A DNA stretch of 64,000 bases from Homalodisca vitripennis (GCF_021130785.1 NC_060208.1:172230501-172294500); one strand, 5' to 3'. Shown: positions 11,601 through 22,949, numbered from the stretch's first letter. Numbers and translations are program-made. Notes: generated from the sequence alone by a model not told the origin.

Positions 11601-14600
11601 AGTTTTAAGAATAATTAACTATTGTGATAGGTCTTTAATGCTACTAATCATTGACTCTATAACTCTTTCTAAGAAAATAACAAATAAGTAGGATCATTTA
11701 TTGTACTGATCATTGAGGCAGTGACCCTATTTTTTTATATTTAAGGTTTTCTTCAAAGGATTGTTGTTACAACAATCCATTAAATTGACAAAACAATATT
11801 TTTTGAAGGTGGATTACAAATAATCCTTTATACATTCAATTTATGACATATGTGTCCCAAAAAATAATAGTGGAAGCAAAAATATATTACAAGTTATGTC
11901 ATAAAAATCCTGGATCATTACAAACTACTTCCAGTCATATAGATATAGCTAAAACGAATAATTTTTAAACAAACAATCAGTAATAAAATTTGCTTTGTAT
12001 CAGGTTACCAAAGAGGGCCACCCTATGACTGTGTCGTTCAGTAAAGGCAACCTGATGTTTGTCGGAGACACTGAGAACAGACTTCACATCTTCAATACAC
12101 TCAACGACTCTTTCGAACTTATGGAAGTAAGTATTCAGTGTAGGTACTGTTTCATGTATTAAACTTGTTAATATTTTAAAAATTTCTACTCTGCGACATA
12201 ACTATAGACAATCCAAACCCAGGCATTTTAGTCAGGTTAAGAAGTAAGGTCAGGTAACAGAATTTGTTAGTTATATTACTATTAGTTACATTTGTTGGTA
12301 ATACTCTTATGTCCTGCCAATAACTAGTTCTCTGTTTGGCTATCAAATTGTGCTGTGAATAGTGTTCTAGTGAGATTGTGTTCTATGTATTCTGTGGATA
12401 GAAGTCTTCACTTTTTTCAGTATTTATTTCTTTAGAAAATTAAGATCCCAGTCACTAGGCAGATGGTTTAAATTGCACAGTATTTCAGTTAGAGCAAATG
12501 TAAAAATCCATACATTTTAGAGCATGTTGTCTTTAATTTTTCCTAAGTTTCTGAATCCATGTGTTATTAACAAATGTAAAAACTACTTCACTGGCCTCAG
12601 GTGCTGCTGTTTATAAAATATTCTATTTGGTGTATATTATATAAATACAAAAATATATATATTTTAACTAAAACCTAAGAAATGTGAAGTAATTGTGCAG
12701 ATATGTGTATTACATTTTTTTTATATTTTGGTCATGAGCTTTATTGTTATGGCAAAAAACTTTCATTGAAGTAAAAGAACTTGCAAATGTTCACTCCTTG
12801 TTGTCTATACAATGGTGAAATGCTTGAATTCAGTTTCTTCACTTAGAAGGCTAAAACAGTGATGAAAGCTAAGAAAGATAATGCAAGGTGGCCACCTGAG
12901 GTGAAAACCGGGAATAACCTGTGAACCTTCCTGTAGAACCGGAATCTTCAAAACAAATTTTCTATCTCTAATAACTTGAAATCAAGAAATAATTTGGCAA
13001 CTCCTTAACAGGACTTATGAATCCGTGAAATTGTAAATGGAGTTCAACATATATTCGTGAACCTTACCAAATGCCGGTTAGTTAAAGATTGCCTTCACTT
13101 GTGTAGTGGAGTTTATCTTGGTTTATTCTATCCCTCTGTCGTCTTGAGGCTCCCATGGATGTAATGATCCATTGGACAATTAAAGTCAGCCGATGAAATT
13201 GCTGGATGTCATTGGAGCGATCTTCACAGTTTGGTCTATGAACGAATGCTTCTCACACATATTCTGATTGTTTGTCAGATTACATAAGTTAAAACAAAGA
13301 AAGTGATGTTACGTTTTGATATTCAGTCACATGCAAACCTCGACTGAAATAAGCTACAAACAGGCGCAACCACACAAGTGCTGTCACAACCAGTGTTGGA
13401 CATGTGTTTTCAAGAACAGGAGAGAAGTGTTGGACATTAAAATTTCAGTTATAAACATTGCTGAGACATTACTGTCATGTGAAAAGACTTTGTATTGACT
13501 CCCACAACAACCAGTGATACAAGTGGTAACTTCCGTAGCAGATTACTTTCTCATGGATTCTTCATATACTGGCCGGAAGTGTGATCAGAGTTACAATACT
13601 TTCGCAGGACTTTAATGATGAAATCCTGGAAAAGCTTGTATAGTATAAAAATTTTGGTCTCCTGGAAAAAAACTGCATTAATTATGTGTGAATTTTTATA
13701 ATGTCTCCTGAAATTTTACTAGGGATAAATCGATTCCAACACTCAATACCACGGCTCTTTTCACTCAATTCTGATTCCAACAGAAGTGCTTAAAATACAC
13801 TTGGAAAAACAGGATTTCACAATATTACAACTAGTGATAATAGTGATAAGTGGAAGCTGTATATCAATTTTTTTAAACGACAGAATGGAAAAAAAAATTA
13901 TGCACACACTATTTTATGTTGACACATTAAAAGACAATGAAATAAAAACTAAGGAGCATAAAGTAGGTGGTAGACATGATTCATCACCAAATTGCTCTCA
14001 TATTTGCTAGTGACAAAATTTACTAGACCACCGCAAACCTTTTGCCATCTCCTGCAAATACAGCTGCTGACAACCATTACAATTGCTAACACTCGGCGTA
14101 AAGGTTAAAACCAGTACTACAGTTATTTAGTTTGAAAATGGACTTGAGAATCAGAAATTTTCAACTGGGAAAAACACCAGGAATATGGAAAAAGGTTTTA
14201 AGTAGCCACACAGTAATGCATCATTAACTTACCAAAAATGAAGGAACATGCACAGAAATCCAAGACATTTGCTCGGACAAGATCGTACTATTTAAACGTG
14301 TGTGCTGATTGCTTCAAAATTATCTCCGCGTCATTCTAAATGATTAACATGTTTACCGTCAATAGTCACAGGAGCATTCTATGGTGTGCATGCCAACATT
14401 GTACAATGCACCGTTCAGTATTCAAAGTGTTAACATTATTATCGATAGCTAGAGTAGTGCCCACATATTACACTTTCACTAGCAATGGTTACAGGAGCAC
14501 TCTGTGGTGTGCATACCAACATTATACAATGCACCGCTCAGTATTCAAAGTGTTAACATTATTATCGATAGCTAGAGTAGTGCCCACATATTACACTTTC

Positions 14601-17600
14601 ATTAGCAATGGTTACATGAGCACTCTGTGGTATGCATGCCAACATTAGACACTACACCACTCGGTATTCAAAGTGTTAACATTATTATCTATAGCTAGAG
14701 TAGTGCCCACGTATTACACTTTCACTAGCAATTGTTACAGGAGCACTCTGTGGTATGCATGCCAACATTAGACACTGCACCACTCGGTATTCAAAGTGTT
14801 AACATTATTATCGATAGCTAGAGTAGTGCCCACATATTACACTTTCACTAGCAATGGTTACATGAGCACTCTGTGGTATGCATGCCAACATTATACACTG
14901 CACCGCTCAGTATTCAAAGTGTTAACATTATTATCGATAGCTAGAGTAGTGCCCACGTATTACACTTTCACTAGCAATGGTTACAGGAGCACTCTGTGGT
15001 ATGCATGCCAACATTATACACTGCACCGCTCAGTATTCAAAGTGTTAACATTATTATCGATAGCTAGAGTAGTGCCCACATATTACACTTTCACTAGCAA
15101 TGGTTACATGAGCACTCTGTGGTATGCATGCCAACATTATACACTGCACCGCTCAGTATTCAAAGTGTTAACATTATTATCGATAGCTAGAGTAGTGCCC
15201 ACATATTACACTTTCACTAGCAATGGTTACATGAGCACTCTGTGGTATGCATGCCAACATTATACACTGCACCGCTCAGTATTCAAAGTGTTAACATTAT
15301 TATCGATAGCTAGAGTAGTGCCCACGTATTACACTTTCACTAGCAATGGTTACAGGAGCACTCTGTGGTATGCATGCCAACATTATACACTGCACCGCTC
15401 AGTATTCAAAGTGTTAACATTATTATCGATAGCTAGAGTAGTGCCCACATATTACACTTTCATTAGCAATGGTTACATGAGCACTCTGTGGTATGCATGC
15501 CAACATTAGACACTGCACCACTCAGTATTCAAAGTGTTAACATTATTATCGATAGCTAGAGTAGTGCCCACATATTACACTTTCACTAGCAATGGTTACA
15601 GGAGCACTCTGTGGTATGCATGCCAACATTATACACTGCACCGCTCAGTATTCAAAGTGTTAACATTATTATCTATAGCTAGAGTAGTGCCCACGTATTA
15701 CACTTTCACTAGCAATTGTTACAGGAGCACTCTGTGGTATGCATGCCAACATTAGACACTGCACCACTCGGTATTCAAAGTGTTAACATTATTATCGATA
15801 GCTAGAGTAGTGCCCACATATTACACTTTCACTAGCAATGGTTACATGAGCACTCTGTGGTATGCATGCCAACATTATACACTGCACCGCTCAGTATTCA
15901 AAGTGTTAACATTATTATCGATAGCTAGAGTAGTGCCCACATATTACACTTTCACTAGCAATGGTTACATGAGCACTCTGTGGTATGCATGCCAACATTA
16001 TACACTGCACCGCTCAGTATTCAAAGTGTTAACATTATTATCGATAGCTAGAGTAGTGCCCACATATTACACTTTCACTAGCAATGGTTACATGAGCACT
16101 CTGTGGTATGCATGCCAACATTATACACTACACCGCTCAGTATTCATAGTGTTAACATTATTATCGATAGCTAGAATAGTGCCCACATATTACACTTTCA
16201 CTAGCAATGGTTACATGAGCACTCTGTGCTATGCATGCCAACATTATACACTGCAACGCTCAGTATTCAAAGTGTTAACATTATTATCGATAGCTAGAGT
16301 AGTGCCCACATGTTACACTTTCACTAGCAATGGTTACATGAGCACTCTGTGGTATGCATGCCAACATTAGACACTGCACCGCTCAGTATTCAAACACCAT
16401 ATAAAAAACTTAACTCTTCTCACGGTTATCCCATGGTAAAAAAATACTCTACATGCATAAGACAGTAAATATAATTTAATCAATGTTATTGTCCTCCATC
16501 ACAAACTCTAGTTTGTAAAACTGGAGATGAAATGCGTTAGAATGTTAACTGGATGTCAGACAACATCTGAGCTGTACTCATTGTTCTTGCTTACCTGTTG
16601 TCTGTCTAGCACTGGATGTCATAGCAAACAAACAATGTTTTACACAGTGTTCTGGCGTGTTTTATGGCTTTTTCAGTGGTTGAGGGTGACTGTGCAATTC
16701 TCGAGATTTCACACAAGCTCTGTTCCTATATCGAATAGCACATTTATGTTACCTCTGCATATTGTTTACAGACTTAGGATAACTTAAATTGGTTTTTCAA
16801 TTTTATTTCTTTAAAATTTGTGGTTTTTTTGTTTTTAGTTAAATAGAAAATTCCATGTTTGGTTTTTTATACCTATTTATTTGTAAAAGTCAAAAAGTCT
16901 TTTAAAAAATAAGTTTTTATCTTTGTACCTCTCATAATAACTTCAGAACTTTTAATTCAAATAGAACTTTCAAAACTCTTAGTAAATTAACATTTATTTT
17001 GTAACCTAATTGCACGGTAAAAGGAAATATATAAATTTATATCCAGCACTCTAAGGGTCAATATGGTAACGCATTAGAAATAACCATAAGTCGTACTCAA
17101 TACTCAATACACATTAGAGAATTAACTTTTTTTAGAAATGTAATATTGAGTATGTTATATGATATGTTTTTTGTCTACTTTTCAATATTTTTATTGTATT
17201 TTGGCAGAGCTTTGACATGGGCCATCAGCCTAGAGGTTCCATCACCTCTATGTGGCACAATGAAGGATTTGTGATAACAGGCTCCAAGGACACAACGATC
17301 AGGATACACACTGCGACACGTCCACCCCACCTCATTTCTCAGCTGACCTCTGCGCAGGGTTGTGTTACCTCGGTCAGTAATCAAGGTTTCATAATTTCCA
17401 CTGCAGCAGTAAGAAACTAACTATTTAATTGAAATTGTTAGAAATTTTTAGGCTTAAAAACTATTTATTTTATAGCCAGTATTAAAATTACCACACTACT
17501 CTTTTTAAACCTGTAGTCTACTTCACTAGTTTTAATTATTACGATCATAAAGAAAACATGAATCTGCCAGCATGTTTCTTGGTCATTTGACATGGGCTTT

Positions 17601-19428
17601 CTTGCTGCATGATTTTCTTGGATACTTTGGTTATCCGGAGGCCACTATTTTTGGAACACTTTTTCTTACTGGGGACCTAAAAAAATTACATTAATGGAAA
17701 GAACAGACTTTAATTGACATGCTGTAAAAATTACATGCCAATATAACAATGTGATCTTTTCTCCCTCTCTAAAGGAAGCAATGTCGGCGAGAAGTAGACG
17801 ACCACTCTGTCACTATCTATTTATTGTTATTACGCAATATAAGTAGGTTTAGATTAGGTTATCATAAATATGTTACTAGTACCAAAGTTAAAGATAACCT
17901 TTATGAGCACTCATATGATCTTTGCTTTAATTTGGGTAATCTGGTCGGCCACCAAAGCCCACACTGATGGCCATGGGCATTTCTGATCGATACTTTTCCG
18001 ACCTCAGATCATGTGCGAGATCTTCCAACTTTTCTGAAATCAGATCATATTGAATAATCTAGCCCGTGATCTGAGGTCAGGGAAGTATTGATCGGAAATG
18101 TTCAGACTTCAATGGACTCCGCACTTCTGGCTAAAACAACATCCCTTAAAGATTGTACTCTCTATTTCTCTTTCTCACTCATAGTACTCTATCTTCTCTT
18201 TTAGTCACTATGTGGCATGATGATGTTTGTGACACCATTACACCTTATTATCGCATTGTATTTCAAAATAGGGACTAACAAATGGATCTCTCATATGAAA
18301 TCTATACTCTGAAATTTATAATATTGTTATAATAAAAAATAGTTGCATATAAGGATATTAGCATTTTTTAAGTACATCAATTAATGAATAATTATGGCTT
18401 AAAATGAACTTTAATTATGTTGTTTTATAAATAGTATAGTAAACAAATTAAATCTAGAAATATTGTATTTTTTATTAAACATACTTTTAATATTGGAGTT
18501 GTGTATTATCAAGATTTGAGGTAGCATGCATCCAGTTATAAACAAATTATAATTTCATTTTGGTTGTGAATAAAACTAAACATGATGTAAAAATTACAAC
18601 ATTCTCATTATAGAAAAGTAAATGTTGAAAGATGAAGAGTAGGTTCATAAGATTTAATAATAAAAGTTATAAGCGATTAAATTAGTGAGAAAAATATATA
18701 TTTACACACACACACACACACACATGTTTACGTCAAACAATGTTGTTTAAAGTGACATAAAAGCACTTTGTAAAAAATTTAATTAAACAAACATTGCTTA
18801 CAATTAGTTTTTTCCATTTGGAGGCTTTAATTTGTAATAAAATGTTTCAACATAATATAATATTAAGATTCTAGAAAATAGATATTGTAGCAAGTTTCTA
18901 CTACATTTATAAATTGCATATGTGTTATCTTATACACAATAATATTGTACCAAATTATAAAATCAATGCCTAGTTTTAGTCCACTTTAACTTTAAATATA
19001 ATAACATGTAAAAATCCTTTTAAATGATAGTAATAATTAGTACATCAAATAAAAATTATTTTTTTCATTATATGCACATGAATTGTCACATTATAGTGTC
19101 AATCCGTACTCAAAGCACTAAAACAACTGTTCTTCAAAAATCCATAGGCTGTTGTGACTGGTGTCATACCTAATGTCTAAGAATTTATACAATATTATAT
19201 ACTTATTACATGGTCATGCTCGTTCTCAGTAAAATTGTATTTACCTTCCTGGGTCATAGTTCTTTTTAAATTTGATACTTAGAACAAACAATCACATGTA
19301 TAAAACACTCAAACGTTATTAATAATAGGCAACTGGCCACAAGTAGAAGAATCCGTTTGGTGAATAAAACTTATATGTATACACACACACACACACACAC
19401 ACATAGGAAGTCCTAATTAATTACAGCA

Positions 19429-19486
<58 letters not shown>

Positions 19487-20044
19487 TTCAAAGATAGCTA
19501 TTTCTTTTTATAGCAAACTAGAACTTCTTTGTTAATTATTTGTTTTTTGTGTTCCTGCTTAACCTCATGCTTTAAGGTTGTTTTTATACATGAAGATGAT
19601 ACATTCTAATGATCAGAATGTAGTTTTTTAATGTATAACAGTGAAAAATTTCTTAAACGAAATCATCTTATTATTTTACATCAGAATTTGTTCAACAAAT
19701 ATCAATTACTAAAATTTTCTAAAGTTTCTCAATTTTTTAGTAAAGTTTTGATGGTAATTTCAATTAAAATAAACAACAAATCACACTTGGTAACTAAGTA
19801 AAGTAAACTATTCAAACCACAAACAAGACAATGTACATGTTTGGCTATAAGTTTATGTTAGATTGTAGTGTTATCTTTGTAATTTTGTTAGATCATAGAC
19901 CTATTAAGATCTGCCCAAACATTATTTATTTTATTTTAAATGATCATTTCAATTATGAAATTATTTGTTTTTCAGTTGGATTTTGCTGATCCGGCGCTGC
20001 TTGCGGGATGTGGAAACGCTGTTCAATTGTGGTTGCCTTGTTGA
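2599..20044 (+). CDS. Fbxw9: F-box/WD-repeat protein, FBXW9-like (8 exons, complete)
   Basis: Substrate-recognition subunit of an SCF (Skp1-Cullin1-F-box) ubiquitin ligase by family; its substrate is unknown. Exons: 2599-2673, 6519-6681, 7901-8040, 10871-11091, 11223-11466, 12004-12126, 17208-17408, 19976-20044 (TGA at 20042). All have GT donors and AG acceptors, and the phases are compatible across every junction (1236 nt, 411 aa). The F-box spans about residues 20-70 (IPVEVFLHICTFLDG...VWRSWL). Seven WD blades follow, seen as DRSLGVWSL, DSSIKLWTL, SNVAVFDP, DRTLSVWDI, NRLHIFNT, DTTIRIHT and NAVQLWLP. The SGARDR blade after a VDTVKII segment is what I remember of FBXW9. The ATG was chosen because it opens the short first exon that donates the first half of the F-box. 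Transcript evidence is lacking, so small exons could be missed between exons 2 and 4. Confidence 0.9.
2903..3464 (+). mobile_element. MITE copy 1 with 8-bp TSD (Merlin- or hAT-like)
   Basis: The ends are inverted repeats (GGGTAGGGTACGATAAGCGG at left; the complement of AGATAGAGTACGATAAGCGG at right), continuing through CGGACCCGG and a TTATATCGA block. It is flanked by a perfect 8-bp duplication CTTACATT (2895-2902 and 3465-3472). Inside is a 62-codon frame (3118-3306) with WLQRVGLVPKNPLCEICGKE, a CxxC zinc-ribbon-like segment of the kind seen at the N-terminus of Merlin (IS1016-type) transposases. That family call is an inference; hAT elements also make 8-bp duplications. It lies in intron 1 of the FBXW9-like gene. 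Confidence 0.8.
3118..3306 (+). pseudogene. Truncated transposase N-terminus inside MITE copy 1
   Basis: Sixty-two codons with a CEICGKE zinc-ribbon-like motif. The same sequence lies, broken, in the inverted second copy at about 4140-4345. Conservation between two copies suggests a remnant of the autonomous parent's transposase, cut off after about 50 residues; the last residues (FGYNNLFDHCK) run into non-coding MITE sequence. Confidence 0.45.
3971..4498 (-). mobile_element. MITE copy 2, same family, opposite orientation
   Basis: Reverse-complement relative of the element at 2903-3464, with the same terminal block (AGGGTAGAGTACGATAAGCGG at left, its partner at right). It has a near-perfect 8-bp duplication, AAAAGTCT at 3963-3970 and CAAAGTCT at 4499-4506. 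Different flanking duplications show two independent insertions, not a fold-back duplication. Confidence 0.8.
4507..5700. other. FBXW9-like intron 1 sequence, nothing recognised
   Basis: No exon, RNA or repeat is recognised. The 80-codon frame at 4507-4749 has no recognisable motif. Confidence 0.4.
5758..5803. other. GC-rich perfect-arm hairpin
   Basis: Outer arms ATCAGCGCGGG and CCCGCGCTGAT are exact complements. Nested inside are CAGCACC and GGTGCTG around a TTC loop, with a short CATTGA bulge on one side. It stands out in an AT-rich intron. Sequence just downstream (about 5815-5930) resembles 44150-44210 (ATCCCTCGAGATAGTACCTA versus ATTCCTCGAAATAGTACACC, then ATCACGTGA), so the hairpin may belong to a dispersed element. 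Confidence 0.6.
6519..6681 (+). CDS. Fbxw9: FBXW9-like exon 2: F-box body
   Basis: Runs from acceptor TTTTCAG to donor AAAG|GTAAAT. It encodes VFLHICTFLDGKELIKTLK, then VCRSFYEILSDDEVWRSWLK, the helical F-box that binds Skp1, ending in phase 1. Confidence 0.85.
7000..7725 (+). mobile_element. Degraded LINE 3' portion (R1/LOA-like)
   Basis: Plus-strand translation in mixed frames gives FYVKGEVALSAVRLLQKINP (7190-7250) and LLTGHCLHNFHLSQR (about 7430-7485). These resemble the RNase H to C-terminal region of R1/LOA-type retrotransposons (the 'L-T-G-H...' block). Multiple stops and shifts show it is dead. It sits in intron 2 of the FBXW9-like gene in the same orientation. Confidence 0.6.
7901..8040 (+). 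CDS. Fbxw9: FBXW9-like exon 3: linker to the propeller
   Basis: Acceptor TTTTTAG, donor ATTCAG|GTGAAA. It encodes GHTVCLQVDRGLKLWSI and ends HISTVDTVKIIQ in phase 0. It may supply the strand that closes the propeller. Confidence 0.85.
8654..8773. repeat. Exact 60-bp tandem duplication
   Basis: The block beginning TTTGTGGTTTCCAGACAAAG is present twice with a 60-bp period and no visible differences. It lies in intron 3 and implies a recent duplication. Confidence 0.9.
9625..10640 (-). mobile_element. LINE fragment: reverse transcriptase C-terminal half
   Basis: The uninterrupted minus-strand frame 9810-10637 (275 aa) begins at the polymerase active-site block SVIYADDTTLL. It continues through LLGINVDSKLNW and the thumb region to WLVKNPFYSIEEFM, the usual C-terminus of CR1/jockey-type LINEs. 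The 3' end carries a TTATTC-type simple repeat tail (9625-9650 on the plus strand). Truncation at the 5' side explains the missing endonuclease and fingers. A related fragment is at 44985-45585. It is inserted antisense in intron 3. Confidence 0.85.
10871..11091 (+). CDS. Fbxw9: FBXW9-like exon 4: WD blades 1-2
   Basis: Acceptor AATGTTGCAG, donor TTCAA|GTGAGT (phase 2). It encodes GGRVGISGARDRSLGVWSL and SSSWDSSIKLWTL with HNGWIWSLAS between. The acceptor was chosen because it joins VDTVKIIQ to GGRVGISGARDR in frame. The exon is more GC-rich than its surroundings. Confidence 0.88.
11223..11466 (+). CDS. Fbxw9: FBXW9-like exon 5: WD blades 3-4
   Basis: Acceptor GTCTGTAG, donor ATTACT|GTGAGT. 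It encodes LVAAGQFTSNVAVFDP and IVAVSEDRTLSVWDITAG, two clear WD blades, ending in phase 0. Confidence 0.9.
11467..12003. other. FBXW9-like intron 5
   Basis: Short AT-rich intron between the GTGAGT donor and ATCAG acceptor. No repeat or RNA is recognised. Confidence 0.6.
12004..12126 (+). CDS. Fbxw9: FBXW9-like exon 6: WD blade 5
   Basis: Acceptor TTGTATCAG, donor ATGGAA|GTAAGT. Forty-one codons including FVGDTENRLHIFNT; phase 0 at both ends. Confidence 0.9.
12127..14370. other. FBXW9-like intron 6, left part
   Basis: No exon or recognised repeat. Short frames at 13316-13498 and 13786-14010 have no known motif. The 123-bp satellite follows. Confidence 0.45.
14370..16400. repeat. Satellite array, 123-bp unit, about 16 copies
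   Basis: Copies of a unit containing TGTTAACATTATTATCGATA recur every 123 bp (14428, 14551 and onward to about 16270). The units are nearly identical; most differences are single bases such as ATGAGC/AGGAGC and GACACTGCACC/TACACTGCACC. Because 123 is a multiple of 3, one frame stays open across many units (for example 14796-15509). It is interrupted by in-frame TAG in units carrying ATTAGACA. No splice signals tie it to the host gene, so it is best read as non-coding satellite DNA in intron 6. Confidence 0.95.
16401..17207. other. FBXW9-like intron 6, right part
   Basis: AT-rich, no recognised element. The 86-codon frame at 16527-16787 has no known motif. Confidence 0.45.
17208..17408 (+). 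CDS. Fbxw9: FBXW9-like exon 7: WD blade 6
   Basis: Acceptor TTTTGGCAG, donor GCAGCA|GTAAGA. It encodes GFVITGSKDTTIRIHTATRP and the start of the next blade; phase 0 at both ends (67 codons). Confidence 0.9.
17620..17850 (+). repeat. Dispersed repeat family, copy A
   Basis: Shares ordered blocks with the reverse complement of 38780-39010: GAGG[CT]CACTATTTTT, CTTACTGGGGA[CT]CTAAA, and GAAAGAACA[GA]ACTTTA. It also shares blocks with 43850-44050 on the plus strand (CACTATTT, AGGAAG, CCACTCTGTC). No protein is seen and the class is unknown. Confidence 0.55.
17978..18100. repeat. Fold-back element, 34-bp arms
   Basis: The left arm 17978-18011 (starting CATTTCTGATCGATAC) is an imperfect inverted copy of the right arm 18067-18100 (ending GATCGGAAATG), with about 30 of 34 positions pairing and a 55-bp loop. 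Size and form fit a small fold-back MITE. No target duplication was identified. Confidence 0.65.
18709..18723. repeat. (CA)n microsatellite
   Basis: Short run of CA dinucleotides in intron 7 of the FBXW9-like gene. Confidence 0.9.
19380..19482. repeat. (AC)n and (TA)n microsatellites
   Basis: An AC run at 19380-19403 is followed by a pure ~48-bp TA run ending near 19482. The rest of intron 7 (18101-19975) is AT-rich without recognised features. Confidence 0.9.
19976..20044 (+). CDS. Fbxw9: FBXW9-like exon 8: last WD blade and stop
   Basis: Acceptor GTTTTTCAG. It encodes LDFADPALLAGCGNAVQLWL, then PC and TGA at 20042-20044. The protein ends directly on the last WD strand. Confidence 0.9.
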   Translation: MDFADPALLAGCGNAVQLWLPC

Positions 20045-20265
20045 ATTTGATTTTGTTAATTGATCATCTATGAAAGTTCTAAACATTTTATCGAAATTGA
20101 ATTTCACGTGGGGACCTACTTTACAGCAGCTGCACTAATAAGATTAAAATACTGGAATAAATTATTTTAACTGCCCTTGTGCTTATTAACTTAATAATTT
20201 ATTTTGTACTATGGAATATTGTAACTTGTTTCTATTTTTGTAATAAAACTACTTATTGTACTAAA
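20045..20265 (+). terminator. FBXW9-like 3' UTR and polyadenylation signals
   Basis: AATAAA hexamers occur at 20156-20161 and 20242-20247. The second is followed by a GT/T-rich stretch (TTGTTGGTTTTC), making cleavage near 20265 plausible. Confidence 0.55.
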
Positions 20266-21324
20266 TTTATTGTTGGTTTTCTTTTTTAGAAAGTTGTACA
20301 AGCAGTTGAAAATTTGAGTACTTTTTACCAAACAACGTCTGCAATTTGAGTCCGGTCTTATCAATTATTCAATATTCTAGTTCATGTGACTATATTATTA
20401 AAATCCTATGAACAAAAACAATAAATCAGATAAACAAACAACTTATACTCTCATATTTCATTGTAGAATTATGGAAGATGTCTCATTTTAAAGATATCCT
20501 TAATACGAGTAGGGTAGGAATTGACATTCCTACAACACTTTCAGAGCTATTTGAAATTAAAATATGAGTACTGTCTAAAATAGCATAAACAGATCTCTAA
20601 AATCATGTAGTAAATGTTCCTACGATTGTTTAAGAGCCATAAAAAATTAATTTAAAAAATCTGTATATAATCTACCAAAAAAGATTATTATCAAAACTGA
20701 ATATATAAAATTAAACAGTAAATCTGTTAAATCTCTTCTTATACTTCTTTGTTAAAATCAAAGAATGAATAATCATATAATACATTTTTCAATTTTATGA
20801 AAAACTTTACTTAAATAAAAAATTACTTTATAAAATAGCCAAATTCGCCACTTATAATTAAATCATGAAAAATTAACTCTGCTAAATCTCTGTAGTTTCT
20901 TGCATATAAGAATGTATTAGATAAAATAATTATAATTAATTTAATAAACTTCCAAAACATTTGAAACACATGTTCATATCTTTTTATTATCCTATTTTAA
21001 TGGAAAAGAATTCTTTGAATTATTAAAATCATGGAACAACTAGCACACACCTATTTTAGGGAACATATTATATAAATTATGTTTGAAAAATATTTCAAAC
21101 AAAAATTTTTCATCAATATGTTGTACAGTTTTAGGATTGTTATCATACTTTTTACTATTGTGCATAAAATAATGTTATACTTTTAAAGAAACTAATTTTT
21201 TTCCATATGACTTACTTAAGACTCTTTGTAAATATCAGGTCTTATCAACACAATCTATCTAAGATCACAAAAATCTCTTATTTTTCAACTACGGTGAAAT
21301 ATAAAAATAAACACACATAAAATA
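20266..21324. other. Intergenic AT-rich sequence
   Basis: Nothing recognised; no reading frame of note. Confidence 0.45.
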
Positions 21325-21328
21325 TTAA

Positions 21329-22306
21329 CCCTTTTATTTATGCGCTGGGGGCGCTCGTCCGGTTTTTGTTATATTGTAGTTTTAATTATTGACCAAATGC
21401 CACTAAACTTTGCATACTGTATCTAGACACTACTACTATTGATACTCAACATGTGATGACGTTATCAGCTGTTTTCAACCTCATTTACGTCCAATCATTC
21501 AGTGAGCGTCTTTGGTTGCTGTGGTAATACGGTGTTGCTAGGTTATGTTTTAATGGGAATTATTCGTGCTTTTCTTTTGTTTATTTCAGTTTGCTTATAT
21601 TATTATTAGTTTTGTGATTATTGTAAATAGATTTGACCATGAGTAAAAGAGGGGGATTCATACTTTGTTCTTCGGCAAACACAAGTGTTAAAAAATTTTA
21701 AATTATGTACCCTATATTGTAAATAATTAATTTTAATTTTATGTAAACTACTTTATTATTTCAACAAACAATTTTATACATTGGGCTAAACAACACGTGT
21801 AAATAAAGTGATTTTGAATGAAACTGACCAAAATATGTCTTACTGAATTTTACTGTAAATTGTGGACTTTACAAGGTTTTCGATAAAATGCTGTAACTTC
21901 ACTATTTTTCAAGGGAAGTTCTTCAAATTTGGTGTGTGTGTTAACAATTAAATATAGTACAATTGCCAGTAACTACTTTTTAGTTAAGGCTAATAATTAA
22001 GGTACCTTTATATGTTCAAACTATTTTTTTTTAAGTTTTTGTTTTTTTATTTTTTGTTTTTTACAAATATAAATTATATAAATTTGTAAAAAATTTTAAT
22101 ACTCATTTGTTTTAAACACTCCACATTATGACATAAAAAACAACACCTCAATGGATAATTTCCTTCAATAAATAAAAAAGTTATACATTTTAAAAAAATA
22201 GTTGTCAAATTATGGAAAAAGGGCCTGGCATTCTTCACATGTACTTTTTGAAAACAGGTTGGCATTTTTCGCATGGTCACTAAAAAAATGTCTGGCATTA
22301 AAAGGG
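21329..22306. mobile_element. piggyBac-type non-autonomous element (978 bp)
   Basis: Begins CCCTTTTATTTATGCGC and ends ...TGGCATTAAAAGGG, giving a short inverted repeat CCCTTTTA. It is flanked on both sides by TTAA (21325-21328 and 22307-22310), the piggyBac target. It contains no transposase. Small minus-strand frames at 22074-22419 are not recognisable. Confidence 0.7.
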
Positions 22307-22310
22307 TTAA

Positions 22311-22949
22311 TATAGATAATCCATGTGATTCTGAAATGAAAGACAAAATTTATCAAGACAACAATTTTATTATTTATATTACTATCCAGAAGATTTGTGA
22401 CAAATTTTAAATGTTTCACTTTATTCAGCCAACATAATCATAATAGGCCTACATTTCTTTTCTCTAAGTCTTTTTACTAGTAACCATTAAATTTAAATTT
22501 TTTATTTATTTTTTTAATGTGCTTATAATAAAAAATATTGAAAAATCTGTTTGGTGAATGAACTTTAAAATGTTTAACCTTACCATAATTAATTGTCAAA
22601 CGAAATTTATCTTTAATTTTCTCAAAATTCTATATTTTTTATTTTCTTCTAGTCCATCTATATTCTTTAAATATAAATAGGAATGAATTTGATTATTTAT
22701 TAAAATACTTCTTTTTATTTAAGAATAGTTTTTCACAAAATGTAAAAATATTTTTCAAGATTGTAAGGTTTTTCAAAAAACTTGTTAGATTTGAAAGATT
22801 TTTATCAAACTTTTGGAAATTGGCTTTTAAAATTTCATTAAATTTTATTATTCATTTATTGACTTTTAAAAAATTAAGAAGGGATTTTCTGTAAATTCAT
22901 ATTTTGTATTTTAATAAATTTTATAGATTTTTAAATAGTTCTGAATCTT
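22311..22949. other. Intergenic AT-rich sequence
   Basis: Nothing recognised. Confidence 0.4.

Noticed and set aside
14796..15509. 237-codon frame in the satellite as a protein gene
   Set aside because: It arises because the repeat unit (123 bp) is a multiple of three; related units carry in-frame stops and no start or splice context exists.
14370..16400. CRISPR-like array
   Set aside because: The units are contiguous with no unique spacers, and the genome is eukaryotic.
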